Notes under the pieces: generated by a model
The model's input: only the letters and a program-made list of their open reading frames with translations
What the model was told of the DNA's origin: nothing
Database searches by the model: none
In this document: positions 20,747-32,060 of the stretch, piece by piece
Position numbering within the stretch: position 1 is the stretch's first letter
Layout of the letters: each line of letters begins with the position of its first letter
Position numbers and translations under genes: made by a program
Assembly: GCA_018398585.1 (NCBI GenBank)
Contig: JAGTTD010000001.1
Span: 14,634,501-14,698,500 of the forward strand
Origin: Simmondsia chinensis
Taxonomy: Eukaryota > Streptophyta > Magnoliopsida > Caryophyllales > Simmondsiaceae
DNA: 64,000 nt
Direction: 5' to 3'

Positions 20747-22590
20747 GTCCTGAAAAATTCAATTAGTTAGTTTTTAAATGTTAATTAAATAAAATAGTTT
20801 TATTTATTTATTTATGTTTTACGAGTCAAATGTAAGTGTGATTGTTTTCTAAAATGGTCCATGAGATGGATGTAATCCAAAATGACATGTCAATATTTGT
20901 TTAAGGGGTTAATGAGATTGAGCCACGGATAGACTTAAATCAAATTAGTGATATGATGTCACAGTATATGTTCGTAGTCGGTGATAAGTTTGGACAACTT
21001 GTCTAATAAGACTATAATATGATACTTTAGATAATTTATTTTGGTCATGTAGATATGGATCCAAAAGTATTATATTGGTATTGTCTATATGATTGGAACA
21101 CTAAGCAGGACAACCTGAATTATTTGTTTCTTTGCAGCTATCAGAAAGAATTAAGTCTATAAGATGACAACTCTAAATCAAGAAAATAGTCTGAACTCAT
21201 GCATGGATTGTTCGTTGCTTTCATGTGCTAAAATGCTTTGTCATAACATGTGACTTAAATCTTATGTGCATTTGGTAACAACATGAAGCGCAGTAGGAAC
21301 ATGTGTTTGGAATCTATAATCTATTATGAGATAAAGATGTTTCTTTAGTTTATTTGCAAGCATACTCTATTTGTTTAACCTTTAGAATTAGTACAAAAAT
21401 TAATTTCTATACTAATGAATTGTTTGAGAAGGGCAAGTTGGGAAGTACGGTGAAAGATGTGAAAAACGTAATGATAGTATTTAAAGCTATTTTAACTCAT
21501 GTATATCTAATAAAGGGGGTTAATTATTATAATAAAAGTTAATTGAGAATTTTTAAGTGAATATATTTAATTCTAGAATGTCACAATATTTATTTAGTTG
21601 AATTAAGTGTTGTTAAAAGGTAATCAATGCTACCAAGTGTTGATAATTAGATTTGATGCATTTGGAGCTAGAATTAGATTGTCCCTGAGGTCATTTCACA
21701 AGCCTCAACATAAAGTACCTTTTGAAAATATTTAAAATAAATTAATGAGCTGAATTATTTATATATTAAATAAATAAATTTTATGCTAAATTAGATTCAT
21801 AGAATGAACTTATGCATGAAGGAGTTTAAACACTTAAAAAAAAAAAAAAAAAAAATTTAATGAAGAAGACCTTCTCACTGAGGCAGATGCTTGCATTGCA
21901 CACGCCCGACTCTTGTTTTACACACAAGGAGATGGCCATCCGCGCCATATGGTGATGTCTACTGATATGCCGACTCGTGTCAAGTTATTGGATGAGTATT
22001 ATGCATTGCCCACGCTGCTGCCTGTCTGCCCAGTGACTAGATTTTGTCTTATCCCTATAATATATACATATAAGAAAAAATTCTCACCGACCAAAAAACC
22101 CTAAAAATTATTTTAGGATTTTTAAATTAAAGTTTTAGCATAATTTCATTTGAAGAATTGCTCTTCAAAATTATTGGAGGGGAAAATTTTGTTTTGAAAA
22201 ATTTCCTAAAACTAAATATTTTGGAAGTCTATATTTCAGTGCTCGAAGATGTCATTGCAAAGAAGATCTTGAGATGTCAAGTTATTCTTCTTCTAATCCA
22301 GATCTTCAAGTCGGAATTGGGATTCACACTTCATATAGGTTTTAATTAAGTATTCTATATTTAATTTATTTTTTCTTTTATTTCTTATGTTCTACATATG
22401 ATGTTTATACCTATTTCATTTGATATTTTCGTTTGTTATGTTATGAAACTATTAGAATAAGTTCTAGATTTAATTAAATTGTTTATTTAAATCATACCTT
22501 TAGAATTAAATTTGAGAATTTTAAATTTTTTTCCGTTGCGCTCGCTCTAGCCAATTTAGGAAATAGTTTTTAATATATTCCCAGCAAATG
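20747..22590. mobile_element. Insertion in C2, probable solo LTR
   Basis: About 1.84 kb of non-coding sequence separates two RT pieces that would otherwise be adjacent (the SLFI segment right of it and YILILLLYVDDM left of it). It has a TATA-like CCTATAATATATACATATAAG near 22050 followed by a transcribed-looking leader, as in long copia LTRs. A run of A lies at 21837-21855. Exact ends and a target-site duplication were not clear, so solo LTR is an inference. Confidence 0.5.
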
Positions 22591-22599
22591 TCTCGAGGA

Positions 22600-23165
22600 G
22601 TAGTCAAGATAAATAGGGAAGAGTCAGCTCGAGAAGCAAAGAATCCCATGCCCAGTAAAAATGAATTGAGCCTCTGACACTAGGCCCGCGGAGCTTGCCT
22701 AAGTCCATAAACAGCACAGTGAAGCCTACAAACATGATTAGAAAATTCGGGATCACCGGGAAGCTGCTTCATGTACATAACTTCCGACAAGTAACCATTC
22801 AAAAAGGCATTTTTTATATCCGGTTGTCGAATTGGCCAATTATACAAAAGAGCGATCAAAAGCAAGACGAATAGTAGCGGGTTTAATAATTGGACTAAAT
22901 GTCTTAGAAAATGATCCCAGCCTACTGTGAATATCCTTGAGCGACAAGATGTGCCTTATAATGTTCAAGCTTACCATTTCTAGACCCACTTACTACCAAT
23001 AACATTGAAGGAGGAATCATAAGGAACAAGGTTCCAAGTACGATTACGAACCATGTCATGACATTCCTTGAGCATGGCATTGCACCAATTGGAGTCATGT
23101 TTTGCCTCATTATAACTAGTTGGACCTATAGATGTGGTAAATGATTTTTGGCTCACAAACACCTA
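22600..23165 (-). pseudogene. C2 reverse transcriptase, N-terminal part
   Basis: Pieces include EAKHDSNWCNAMLKECHDMV and RNRTWNLVPYDSSFNVIGSK (23162-22980), the next-frame KLEHYKAHLVAQGYSQ, then RQPDIKNAFLNGYLSEVMYM and RLHCAVYGLRQAPRA (22865-22680). These are the finger and palm blocks of copia RT. At least two frameshifts separate them. Confidence 0.9.
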
Positions 23166-23790
23166 TTTTAAATCAAGTAAAGCCAACAATGGTAGTAGCT
23201 TCGACTGTTGTGACTAGCATGACGCGGAGGGTGTCTTCCTATAGACGTAGGTTGCTCCACAGTTGCAGTAGTCCTAATGGCGGCCGGTGACATTGCAGCA
23301 GGCAGCAGCATCGTGGATGTCGAATCAAGGGCGCAGTCATCCACAACATGTTTAAGGGAAATGCTATTGGGAGTTCAGGAGTGGGAAATGGTTGTTTGCC
23401 TGTTTGAGAATGCAGAACAAGGGTTGTTTGGTGTGTAAGGGATAGGTCATGAGCTTAAATTTTGAGTCACATTCGTACTATTATGGGGGGAAAACTAAAT
23501 TGCTGAGGCAAAATTACAGGATCACTTGAATGGACATAGCTGTGCGTCACAGAGGAAGAGAGCCTAGAGTAAGGAAAAAAAGATTCATTGAAGACCATGT
23601 GACGATTATTATAAACATGACCCATGTTGGATCAAGACAACGATAACCTTTATAATTGAGGCCATACTAAATGAACACACACTTTAGATCTTGGAGAAAA
23701 TTTTTTGAAGCATGAGTTGTAAAATTGGAATAACATTCGAAACCAAACACATGGAAGAAGGAGTAATCGGGAACTATGTGAAATAACATT

Positions 23791-24300
23791 TCAAAGGGAG
23801 AGTTTGTTAAGAAGTGGAGTGGGAAGAAGATTAATTAGGAAAACACCTGTATATGTTGCCTCAACCCAAAACTTAGGAGGCGTACGAGCTTGGAAGTATG
23901 AGCCATTTGACCCAAATGTTGATGTTTGCGCTTGTCCACTATATTTGTGGCGAAGTGTCGGGAAAAAACATGAGAAATTGGATGCCATGTTCTTTAAAAT
24001 AATCCTTGAAAAGGATTTTGATCAAATTCCTTTCGCCTATCACTTTAAAAAGACAAATCTTTTATTATAACACAGTTTTAGCTTGATTTCAAATGTTTTG
24101 AAGTGATAAAAGACTTCAGACTTGTGTTTCACAAAAAAGTAGCCACGTATAATGACTATAATCATCCACAAAAATAATCTAATACCTATAACTGTGAACA
24201 GAAACATCAATGGAAGACTAAACATCATAATGTATTTAGTATAAGGGTTCTTTCGTAGAACGAGTGGACAACTGAAAGGGTAACCTTTCATAATTGATAA
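23791..24300 (-). pseudogene. C2 integrase
   Basis: Core remnants read DDYSRYTWLFFVKHKSEVFY and the conserved HFKTFEIKLKL region. A later frame (23988-23791) has FGSNGSYFQARTPPKFWVEA and TYTGVFLINLLPT, the copia P-x-x-F-W motif area. Several frame changes are present. Confidence 0.82.
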
Positions 24301-24960
24301 TCTGAGCAAAAGACATGGATTTGTATGAAATAGAAATTAGGATGACCTAAACGACGATGAAGAAGGTCACTAGATATATGCACAGCCACCAAACAAGTGT
24401 GTACAGGATAAAAGTGAGCCATCAGTCTTAGCCTTAAGTATTGTGCTCCCCATTTTGAGGTCTCTAATAGAAATAGAATAAGCATCAAAAGTTACAGAAT
24501 AATGATTATTAGTACATAAATGACGAACGAACAATAAATTGTGATATAAATTTGCCACATCTAAATCATTGTATAATTTAACAGGACGATGTGGTGTCTT
24601 TAACTTCGGAGAACCAACATTTGCTATATTAAGAAACTCACCACTTCCAACCATGACTTGTTTTTTTGTTTTTTGTTTTTACTGAAGTACAAACCACATT
24701 ATAAGCATACCTTCATTAGAGGTCATTGCGATGTAGCACTAGAGTCAGGTTACAAGGTAGATTCAACCCTTTCTCTGAAAGATATGGCCGAGAAAGAGTG
24801 AGGCACAACATTAGTAGTATATACATAACTAAAACGATTATGGCACTATAAAGTTTTATGACCCGATAAGAAACAAATTTGACACACCTCCCAAGGAGTG
24901 CCAAAAATACTGTTGTGACTCTTAGGCTTTAAAGGAGGTGAAGGAGCATTATTAGGAGAC
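24300..24960 (-). pseudogene. C2 GAG-pre-integrase and zinc knuckle
   Basis: 24654-24370 holds the protease-to-integrase region (GSGEFLNIANVGSPKLKTPH, DVANLYHNLLFVRHL). The adjacent frame has HISSDLLHRRLGHPNFYFIQ, the H-x4-GH zinc-binding start of the pre-integrase domain. At about 24855-24900 a CCHC knuckle CQICFLSGHKALQC is intact in sequence. Confidence 0.82.
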
Positions 24961-25160
24961 AAGTGCACTACACCCCCATGCTTCAAATTAGTGTGACTAG
25001 TGGTACACCCTCCATGGCCACGATGTGGAGGCCCTCGGCCACTATGATACGGGTTACTTCAGCCTGATTAACTTCCATCAATTTTATTGCCACGACCATG
25101 ATTATAGCTGCGTCCCCCACAATGGGATGCTGAATCAGAAGCCATGAAAGAATGTGACAA

Positions 25161-26400
25161 CTAAACACCAAGAGAGGAAGAGGTGGAGGTATGTACAGTA
25201 ATTTTACCCTCCTTCTCTAACAATTTAGACGCCAAAGTCTCATAGGCCAAATCAATGGGAGCATGAGTTAGAGTATCAACAAATGTCTCATATTCTTCAA
25301 GAAGTCCATGTAATATGTAACAAGTTGAATCTTTTTGAGCAATAGGATAGTGAATGGAAGCAACTTGATTAGAAATAGCCTGAATATGCATGAATATGTT
25401 TGCATAGATTCCTAAGGGTTCATCTTAGAAGCAGTTAGTTATTTTTCTTAGGGATAAATCCTTGGCAATGGAACAATCAACAAACTTATGATGTAAAGGA
25501 CGGTCAAACATTGCGACAAGGAGGTAAATTATGAGCCTGTTAAAATACCTCTGGAGATAAAGTAGCATTAAGAACTGCGCGAAGACCAAAATTCACTTTG
25601 ATCGACTTTCAAAACTCTAGATTGGGAAGAATGCGACCTTCATCTATGCGAACATATTGACTTGGACACTAGATAGTGCCATCCAAAAGACCCATAACAT
25701 CGTGATAAATTAAATAGGGAACAAATTGGGAACACTAACACATGATTGTTGGAGTCCAATTTGTGTGTCAACAATGTGGTGATGTTGGGAGAAATTGTAG
25801 CATTGGCACGCAAACCACCTTTAAGAATGAAGGTTGAGAACCCAATCCATGTAACCCACTACGGGGGACAAACAACATGCCGAAAACTAGAAACGCTGAC
25901 ACGGTGGAGAAAGGAGGGTGGATGTTTGGTTATTATTCATTGGGAGAAATTGAATGATGTGAGGTGAGGGGGAGGTGGGTGGATGTTTAGGTACAATGTA
26001 CTTTGAAAAGATATGCTAGCCATGGAAGGGAGTGAACACCACAGGTTTGAGGGAAGGACTAGCGAAGGCTAAGTTGGGACAGAGAAATTAAGGTTATTGG
26101 ACTAAGAGAAAGATGTTGTAACCACCAAGTGAGAGATTGGGGTTAGGAGAAGATGTATAGGTTACGCCACCAGGATCGACGCAGGTGGATAGGAAGACAG
26201 GAGGAGGACCGACAATCTGATTAACAATGGTGTGGGAGGAATTATCTCCAGTGCTGGGTTTAGAAACTAGGAAGTGAGTTTGGGAAACTATTTTATGAGG
26301 GTTGGGGAACCATGGTGCTACTGTTGGTGAGAGGTGTGGTGGACGGCGTTACATGATCGCCGATGGAATTACTAGTGCTTGACATAGTAGTTCTTTGTCT
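25161..26400 (-). pseudogene. C2 gag
   Basis: 25391-25161 reads IAQKDSTCYILHGLLEEYET and ETLASKLLEKEG, typical of copia UBN2-like gag. Upstream to about 26384 the frame is broken by many stops. A candidate start reads SSTSNSIGDHVTPSTTP just inside the right LTR. Confidence 0.75.
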
Positions 26401-26434
26401 ATAGATTTCTTTGATGTCACATAATGTGGTACCA

Positions 26435-26558
26435 TGTAGAATGAAGGTCACATACCCAGTCATGGTATACGAAGCACTATATAAATCATAAGGGAAAATA
26501 CAGTAGAAGAGTATAGAAAAAGGTAAAATACAGTACAAATACAAATAACACTCTAATA
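26435..26558 (-). repeat. 5' LTR of C2
   Basis: 124 bp paired with 20004-20126. Just inside it the element strand reads TGGTACCACA, a degenerate form of the TGGTATCAGA primer binding site. Confidence 0.75.
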
Positions 26559-26661
26559 AGTTGAGTAACCATGGTTATAGCCACATGACCTAATGATTTT
26601 TGTGTTATCTTTTTCTTTAAAATTTTGATGCTATTTCTCCTACACTCTTGTATGAGTCAAT

Positions 26662-26923
26662 AACAACAACAACAACAGATCTAATGCCTCAAGGGCTCCC
26701 ACATAAGCAGGATCTGGAAGGGGTAAATGTACACAGCCTTACCCCTTCAGGGTGTAACTTTGCCGAGAGGATGTTCCAAAGGACCCCCAATCTTATAGCG
26801 TTGGAAACACAAGGACTTCCCAGGAGATCATCCATCCTGGTACTACTCTCACCCAAGCACGCTTAACTTCGGAGTTCTAATGGGATCTAGTGCCTTAGTG
26901 CCTAGTAAATGAACCCTTTTTTT
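26662..26923 (-). mobile_element. SINE with 5S rRNA-derived head
   Basis: A 262-bp element flanked by perfect 11-bp duplications TATGAGTCAAT (26651-26661 and 26924-26934). On its own strand it begins with a short A run, then a near full-length 5S rRNA-like head (26916 down to about 26803), then a body, then a tail with GGGAGCCCTTGAGGCATTAG and a (TTG)n end. The body and tail, from TTGGGGGTCC onward, match the 3' end of the RTE LINE at 4172-4330. A 5S head with a LINE-like tail is the SINE3-type design. Single-event template switching is the alternative explanation. Confidence 0.82.
26803..26916 (-). pseudogene. 5S rRNA-derived sequence (SINE head)
   Basis: On the minus strand the sequence follows plant 5S rRNA from its 5' end to near its 3' end. 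A perfect AGTTAAGCGTGCTTGGG box (26852-26868, the A-box region) is kept. A C-box-like AGGATGGATGATCTCCTGG (26820-26838) differs at two bases from what I remember of the plant sequence. Changes near the 5' end and the altered last bases argue against a working 5S gene. The internal pol III promoter layout is preserved. Confidence 0.85.
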
Positions 26924-26966
26924 TATGAGTCAATCATTACACTAATTAATTTAACAAAAAAGGAGA

Positions 26967-26968
<2 letters not shown>

Positions 26969-27022
<54 letters not shown>
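26969..27022. repeat. 54-nt G homopolymer
   Basis: An uninterrupted run of 54 G following AGGAGAGAGG, 45 bp from the SINE. No other homopolymer in the window is this long. It could be a real G-rich microsatellite or a sequencing/assembly artefact. Confidence 0.97.
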
Positions 27023-27023
<1 letters not shown>

Positions 27024-27222
27024 TGGCACAATTTTGACTCAAAGCTTTGAGATGTGCATGAAAAAGCACCAATTAATACGCATCGAGGTTGTCCTCGGTT
27101 ACTATATTGTGTATATCCACCACTACTTATCGTTTATATTTTACTTAACTTATAACCAAATTATTGATACCTAAATTCATATCTATTTGGAACTAACATT
27201 TTGCATCCACATTGAAAAGGAT

Positions 27223-27362
27223 AACAACAGCAACAACACTATAACATAGTGCCTCAAAGAGACTCCTATAATAGCAATTTTGAAGGACTAAAATATGCGC
27301 ATCCTTATCACTACATGGTGCTACCCAAAGAGAGGTTGTTGCCGAAGGGACCCAAACCCAAC
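27223..27362 (-). mobile_element. SINE/RTE 3'-tail copy, 5'-truncated
   Basis: It reads on the minus strand from TTGGGTTTGGGTCCCTTCGG through GGTAGCACC to GAGTCTCTTTGAGGCACTAT and a GTTGTTGCTGTTGTT tail. It is the same terminal module as at 4172-4330 and 26662-26800. No 5S or tRNA head is visible. Confidence 0.72.
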
Positions 27363-27460
27363 AAAGACATTGTGTTGATAATTGGTTCCTATATATACTA
27401 ACTATGAAATTAATTAAAGACCAAAACAATAAACCTAGAAGGCTATACATTTCTAAATGC

Positions 27461-28314
27461 TGCACTTTAACAATAAGTCAGGTAAATGGAATTTTTTAAA
27501 ATATAAAAAACTTTAGGGTTTAAACTAATCTGAAAATGGGTTTTGTGCACAATTGGTGTTTTAACAATTTGTCCTTACCCATGCTATCCTATCCCATAAA
27601 TTGTGCTGCACTATCTCTTGGTCAGCTAGAATTGTGCCCCAGAAGCTATCTAATTAGATGCTCCCCAGTTTGAACCAGTGGTTGAGATCTTGCCACGTGT
27701 CTGCATCTCAAATATCCTGTTTGTGTTTGTTTTGGGTTAATCTAGGTCGTCCATCTATATGAAAGGAACTGCTATGATGTCGCCATCTCAGGTTGCACAT
27801 AGATAGCTCTCTGCTTATATAAAGAACCCTAACACTTTGCACTGTAGATCTTCTCCTTTTTTTCCTCTGCATTTCGTTAGTTGTTTCTAGGATTTTTTGG
27901 TGCCTTTTTTAATTCCTACTTCCTTTGGCATGGAATTTGTGGTGGAGTAAATCTCTTAAGGGCCAGATCTGGCCCTTCTTGGATGGCTATAATGACAGTT
28001 TCCTTGATGCGTTTGGCATAATTTTATGTACTCTTCTTTAAGGTATCAATCTTAGAAGCTTTGTAAAGAAAGAGACTGTATTCATAGCCTAGGTTTTAAT
28101 GTGGGGTGTAATTTGTAATTAATTTTGGTTCATAATAATATAAGTAGGCCCCTCTAATGGTAAGAGGATTGTGGATGTAGGCCATCTAGGGCTGAACCAT
28201 GTAGATCTAGTGTTCATCGTTGTTATTCTTTTACTCATTCTTCTATCATCGTTTGCATCTACGTATCAAATATTAGGTCATATTCGCTGTCAAGAACTAA
28301 TCTAAAACCTAACA
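27461..28314 (+). repeat. 5' LTR of C3
   Basis: It pairs with 33021-33861. It includes a TATA-like TATATAAAGAACCC near 27817 and ends CCTAACA before the PBS. An AAGGGCCAGATCTGGCCCTT palindrome lies at 27959-27978. Confidence 0.85.
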
Positions 28315-28316
28315 AG

Positions 28317-28330
28317 TGGTATTAGAGCTA
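28317..28330 (+). promoter_or_regulatory. Primer binding site of C3
   Basis: TGGTATTAGAGCTA two bases after the LTR. It matches the initiator-Met tRNA complement (TGGTATCAGAGC) with one change. Confidence 0.85.
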
Positions 28331-28341
28331 CTGGTTAGGAA

Positions 28342-29150
28342 ATGTTCTTAATAGTGGAAGCTAAGTTTGATATTGAAAAGTTTGACAAGAAGAACTATTT
28401 TGCTCTGTGGAAATTCAAGACCAAAACTTGCTCATGTCCCAAGGAGTGGGAACTGAACTTTTTCCAACAGACAAACAACCTTCTCATCTGATTGAGAAGG
28501 AAAAGGTAGAAATAGAGTATCATGCATATGGTTTGATTGTGCTTTGTCTTGATAATAATGTGCTGTCTCTTTTTGCTAATGAAACTACTGTGGCTAAAGT
28601 TTGGAAAAAACTTGAGGAAATGTATAAAACAGAATTACTGTCTAATAGAATACTATTTATGGAGAAATTATTCACTTAATAAGGTGGAAGAGAACATACT
28701 GCTAGAGTATTCCGTAGATGAGTTTAACAAATTACTCTAGGACCTAAAAATTGTTGATGTAACCCTAGAGGATGAAGTGTAGGCTGTTATATTAGTGTGT
28801 TCTTTACCTAAAAACCTTATGTCCTTTATGGACACATGAGATATGGTGGATAGAAAATCACTTTAGCTGAGGTTACTCTGGCCCTTAGGAGTAAGATAAT
28901 TGAGCTAAAAAGAGAAGGGAAGTACCTGAATAATAACGATAGTGGAGAGGGCCTAAATTTGAGAGGTAGAACTAGTACCAAAGAGAACAATGACAATAAA
29001 AAGAAATCCAAGAGAAAATATCATTCTGCACCTAAAGGAAGTAAGGATATGTCAAAGATAAAAATAATATGAGTGCAATAAATTAGCTCACATGAAAAGA
29101 AACTGCCTCGAAAAGAATAAGTGTCATGGTTCAGCTGATAATGTAGTTTC
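28342..29150 (+). pseudogene. C3 gag and zinc knuckle
   Basis: It starts ATG at 28342, giving MFLIVEAKFDIEKFDKKNYF and ALWKFK, followed by frameshifts and VWKKLEEMYKTELLSNRIL. A CCHC knuckle near 29065-29105 reads ECNKLAHMKRNC, missing its first cysteine. It runs into the protease region where the MITE is inserted. Confidence 0.85.
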
Positions 29151-29185
29151 CTTTGATGCTGATTGTGCTAAAGTTCTGCTTGTAT

Positions 29186-29666
29186 TAGGGGTGTAAAAGA
29201 GCTGAGCTGGCTCACGTGCCCCCTCGTACTAATGCTTGAAAGCCTTGGCTCACTTTGAGCTCAAGCCAAGCCAAGCCAGCTTGTTTAGCTTATCGAGCAG
29301 AGCCCAAGCCTAGAGAAACTTGAGCTCGTATACTCGCGAGCCAAAATGAGCCCTTTTTAATATAATATATTTGATTAAATATGACCAATGAAGCAAAATT
29401 TGAGCCCTAAATGTGCTGAGCTCAAGCTTAAACGAGCGTAGATTGAGTTTAAATGAGCCAAAATATTGCAAACTTAATTTGAGCTTGCTGAGCTTAGATA
29501 GAGCCTGGTGGAGCCGAGCTCGAGCTTCTGGTGAGTCAAGCTTGAGCTTGAACTTTCTGAGCTTAGCGAGCTTCGAGCTAAGCCCGAGCCGAGCTTAATG
29601 CAAACAAGCTGAGCCCCGAGCTTGGCAGGCTCGGGCTCGGCTCGACTTGACACAAATACACCCCTA
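29186..29666. mobile_element. hAT-type MITE inside C3
   Basis: 481 bp with TAGGGGTGTA at left and TACACCCCTA at right, perfect 10-bp terminal inverted repeats. It is flanked by perfect 8-bp duplications GCTTGTAT (29178-29185 and 29667-29674). The interior is rich in GAGCTCGAGC-type words. No coding capacity. The 8-bp duplication and TAGGGGTG ends are hAT features. Confidence 0.93.
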
Positions 29667-29674
29667 GCTTGTAT

Positions 29675-30457
29675 CATATGATTTGAATGCTGTGAATGCA
29701 GTATGTGATGATTTTGATCATACTAGTATGTTACATGTTAGATCTGATAATGTTGAACATGAATGGCTCTTAGATTCAAGCTGTAGTTTTTACATGACCC
29801 CAAACCGATCCAATTTTGTTAATTATAGACCTATGACGAGGGGAAGGTGTTGTTAGGAAATTATCATAAGTGATAGGTAGCGAGCATCGACTCGATTAAA
29901 ATCAGATTGTCAAATGGAACTATCTATGTGTTATAAAATGTAAAACATGTACCTGAGTTGCTTGGATACCTGATTTCTCTAGGTTAGTTAGATCTTACAG
30001 CACTATCATTTAGGGCTATAAATGGAGAACTTAAGATTTTGGAAGGTTCTTTAGTTTTCCTAAAGGCAGAGGTTAAAACGGGTTATATGTCTGTAAAGGA
30101 GAAACAATTTCAGGACAGTCCCATGTTATGATAAAACCAGACCCAACAAACCTATGGCACATATGTGCGGGAGATGTATATGAAAGCAGCTCAAATAAGT
30201 TATCAAAGACTGGTCTGTTATGTGGTGATTCTTTTTCTAAGCTACATTTCTTTGAGTCGTGCATTTTTGGCAAGCATCAGAGATTAGCTTTTAAATCTGG
30301 TAAACGTATGACAAAAGTCCCATTAGATTATATAAATTTAGATCTGTGGGGACCTTCTAGGGTCACCATCTTGGGTGGAGCCTCATACTTTCTATCTATT
30401 GTCAATAATTATTCCAAGAAGGTTTGGATAATTTTAATGAAAAACAAAGATAATTGA
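29675..30457 (+). pseudogene. C3 protease and GAG-pre-integrase
   Basis: SYDLNAVNAVCDDFDHTSML follows the MITE. The protease site reads EWLLDSSCSFYMTP (the D-S-x-C/T type of copia), near 29760-29800. From 30128, TNLWHICAGDVYESSSNKLS leads to the LDLWGPSRVTILGGASYFLS integrase start. Stops lie between the blocks. Confidence 0.85.
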
Positions 30458-31281
30458 TTTCCAAACTTTATAAGATGGCAAATTTTAATTAAAAACCTAA
30501 CTAGATGAAAAATCAAACTGTTAATAGTTGACAATGGATTAGAATATATAAATTATGAATTTGATGATCTATGAGCTATAAATGGGATAAAACAACATAA
30601 CATTGTCAGGGGATACCCCAACAAAATGGAATATCTAAACGGATGAACCGAACTGTATTAGATAAAGTTAGGTGTATGTTCTTTGCCCATAAACTAATAA
30701 AACATCCTGGAGTGAAGTTGTCAAGGATGCCTGTTACTTAATTAATAGGACACCTTCAACTGGAATAAATTTTAAAACACCTAAGGAAATGTGGTCAGGT
30801 AAACTAGTAGATTACTCTATCCTGCGTGTGTTTGGTTATGCTGCATACGCCTGCAAATCTAAAGGTAAACTCGAGCGTAGGGCAATTAAAGGTATCTTCC
30901 TAGGTTATTTTGATAGTGTAAAGGGCTATAGAATTGGGAAAAAAAGAGGGAAACAAAACTAGGATTATAATAAGTAGGGATTTCACATTCATTGAAAATG
31001 AAATGCCTTATTTAACTAAAGAAACCAACGGTGACCTAATTCCCCAAAACAGAAAGTTTAATTCAGAAATATATGAATTTGAACTTGACCAACCCGGACC
31101 CTTATATCAAAATAACCTAGGAACTGAAATAGAATATGAAATAAAGCAAAACCCTAAAACTGAACAAGTTATAATGAAAGAAGCACTGAGGATGAAAGTG
31201 TTCGAATTGAGAACAACCTTGACAACTACCAGTTGGCTAGGGATAAAGTTAGGAGCAATGTCAGACCACCAAACAGATTAG
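30458..31281 (+). pseudogene. C3 integrase, remainder
   Basis: Pieces in changing frames include GVKQHNIVRGYPNKME-like text near 30590, KDACYLINRTPSTGINFKTP near 30725-30780, LRVFGYAAYACKSKGKLE near 30820-30870, and GIFLGYFDSVKGYR near 30890. These are the usual copia integrase C-terminal motifs. 30934-31281 is the variable linker to RT. Confidence 0.8.
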
Positions 31282-31379
31282 GATATGCAGATAATATTGC
31301 ATATGCCTTAAATACTGCATTCGAGTATGTTGAATCTGAGCCATTAACGTCTAGAGAGGGTATTAACAACCAAGATTCA

Positions 31380-32060
31380 ACAGAGTGGTTGAATGGAATG
31401 ATGATAGAAATGGGATCACTTAAGAAAAATCAGACCTAGACATTAGTACCTAAGCCTTTGGATAAAAATCTAGTTGGATCAAAATGGTTCTTTAAGGTTA
31501 AAGAGCCCAGTTCACCAATAGAAAAGCCGAGGTATAAGACAAGGCTTATAGCAAAAGGGTTTACCCAATGAGAGGGCAATGACTATAACAAAATATTCTC
31601 ACCAGTTGTTAAGCACACAACAATTAGGGTCCTAATGTCCCTGATAGCAAAACATGACCTAAACATAGGATGGATGTAATCACAGCCTTTCTACATGGGG
31701 AACTAGAAAAGAAAATTTACATGGCCCAACTTAAGGGCTTTGTAGAATTAGGGAAAGAAACCAAGTCTATAGGTTGAGGAAGTCCTTGTATAGATTAAAG
31801 TTGTCCCTTAGGCAGTGGTATCATCACTTTGACCATTTCATCACCAAAAATGGCTTCACCCATTTAATTCATGATGTGTGTTTCTATGTGAAGAATGTTG
31901 GGAAAGACTCTATAATTTATCTGCCTATATATGTTGATGATATGTTTTTAGCAAGTAAAAGCATGACAGAGATTAACAAGTTAAAAGATCTTCTTAAAAG
32001 AAATTTTGATTTTAGATCTTGGGAAAAGCTAAGAAGATTTTGGGAATGGAAATAAGCAGA
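31380..32060 (+). pseudogene. C3 reverse transcriptase
   Basis: Palm and finger blocks are NQTXTLVPKPLDKNLVGSKW, KTRLIAKGFTQ and SLYRLKLSLRQWYHHFDHF. The catalytic PIYVDDMFLASKSM box is at about 31925-31965. A TGA at about 31570 and frameshifts near 31670 and 32050 break it. Confidence 0.9.

Larger units (their letters stand above)
20004..26558 (-). mobile_element. Ty1/copia retrotransposon C2, interrupted
   Basis: A second minus-strand copia with very short LTRs (about 123 bp). Element order from right to left: LTR, gag, CCHC, GAG-pre-integrase, integrase, RT, then an insertion of about 1.8 kb, then the rest of RT and RNase H, PPT and LTR. Short LTRs and this gag type resemble the Ale/Retrofit group of plant copia, an inference. 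No target-site duplication is visible (TGTTT versus AGTTG). All domains carry stops or shifts. Confidence 0.85.

Noticed and set aside
26803..26916. Functional 5S rRNA gene
   Set aside because: Base changes at both ends, a SINE body instead of a T-rich terminator, and flanking target duplications mark it as a SINE head.
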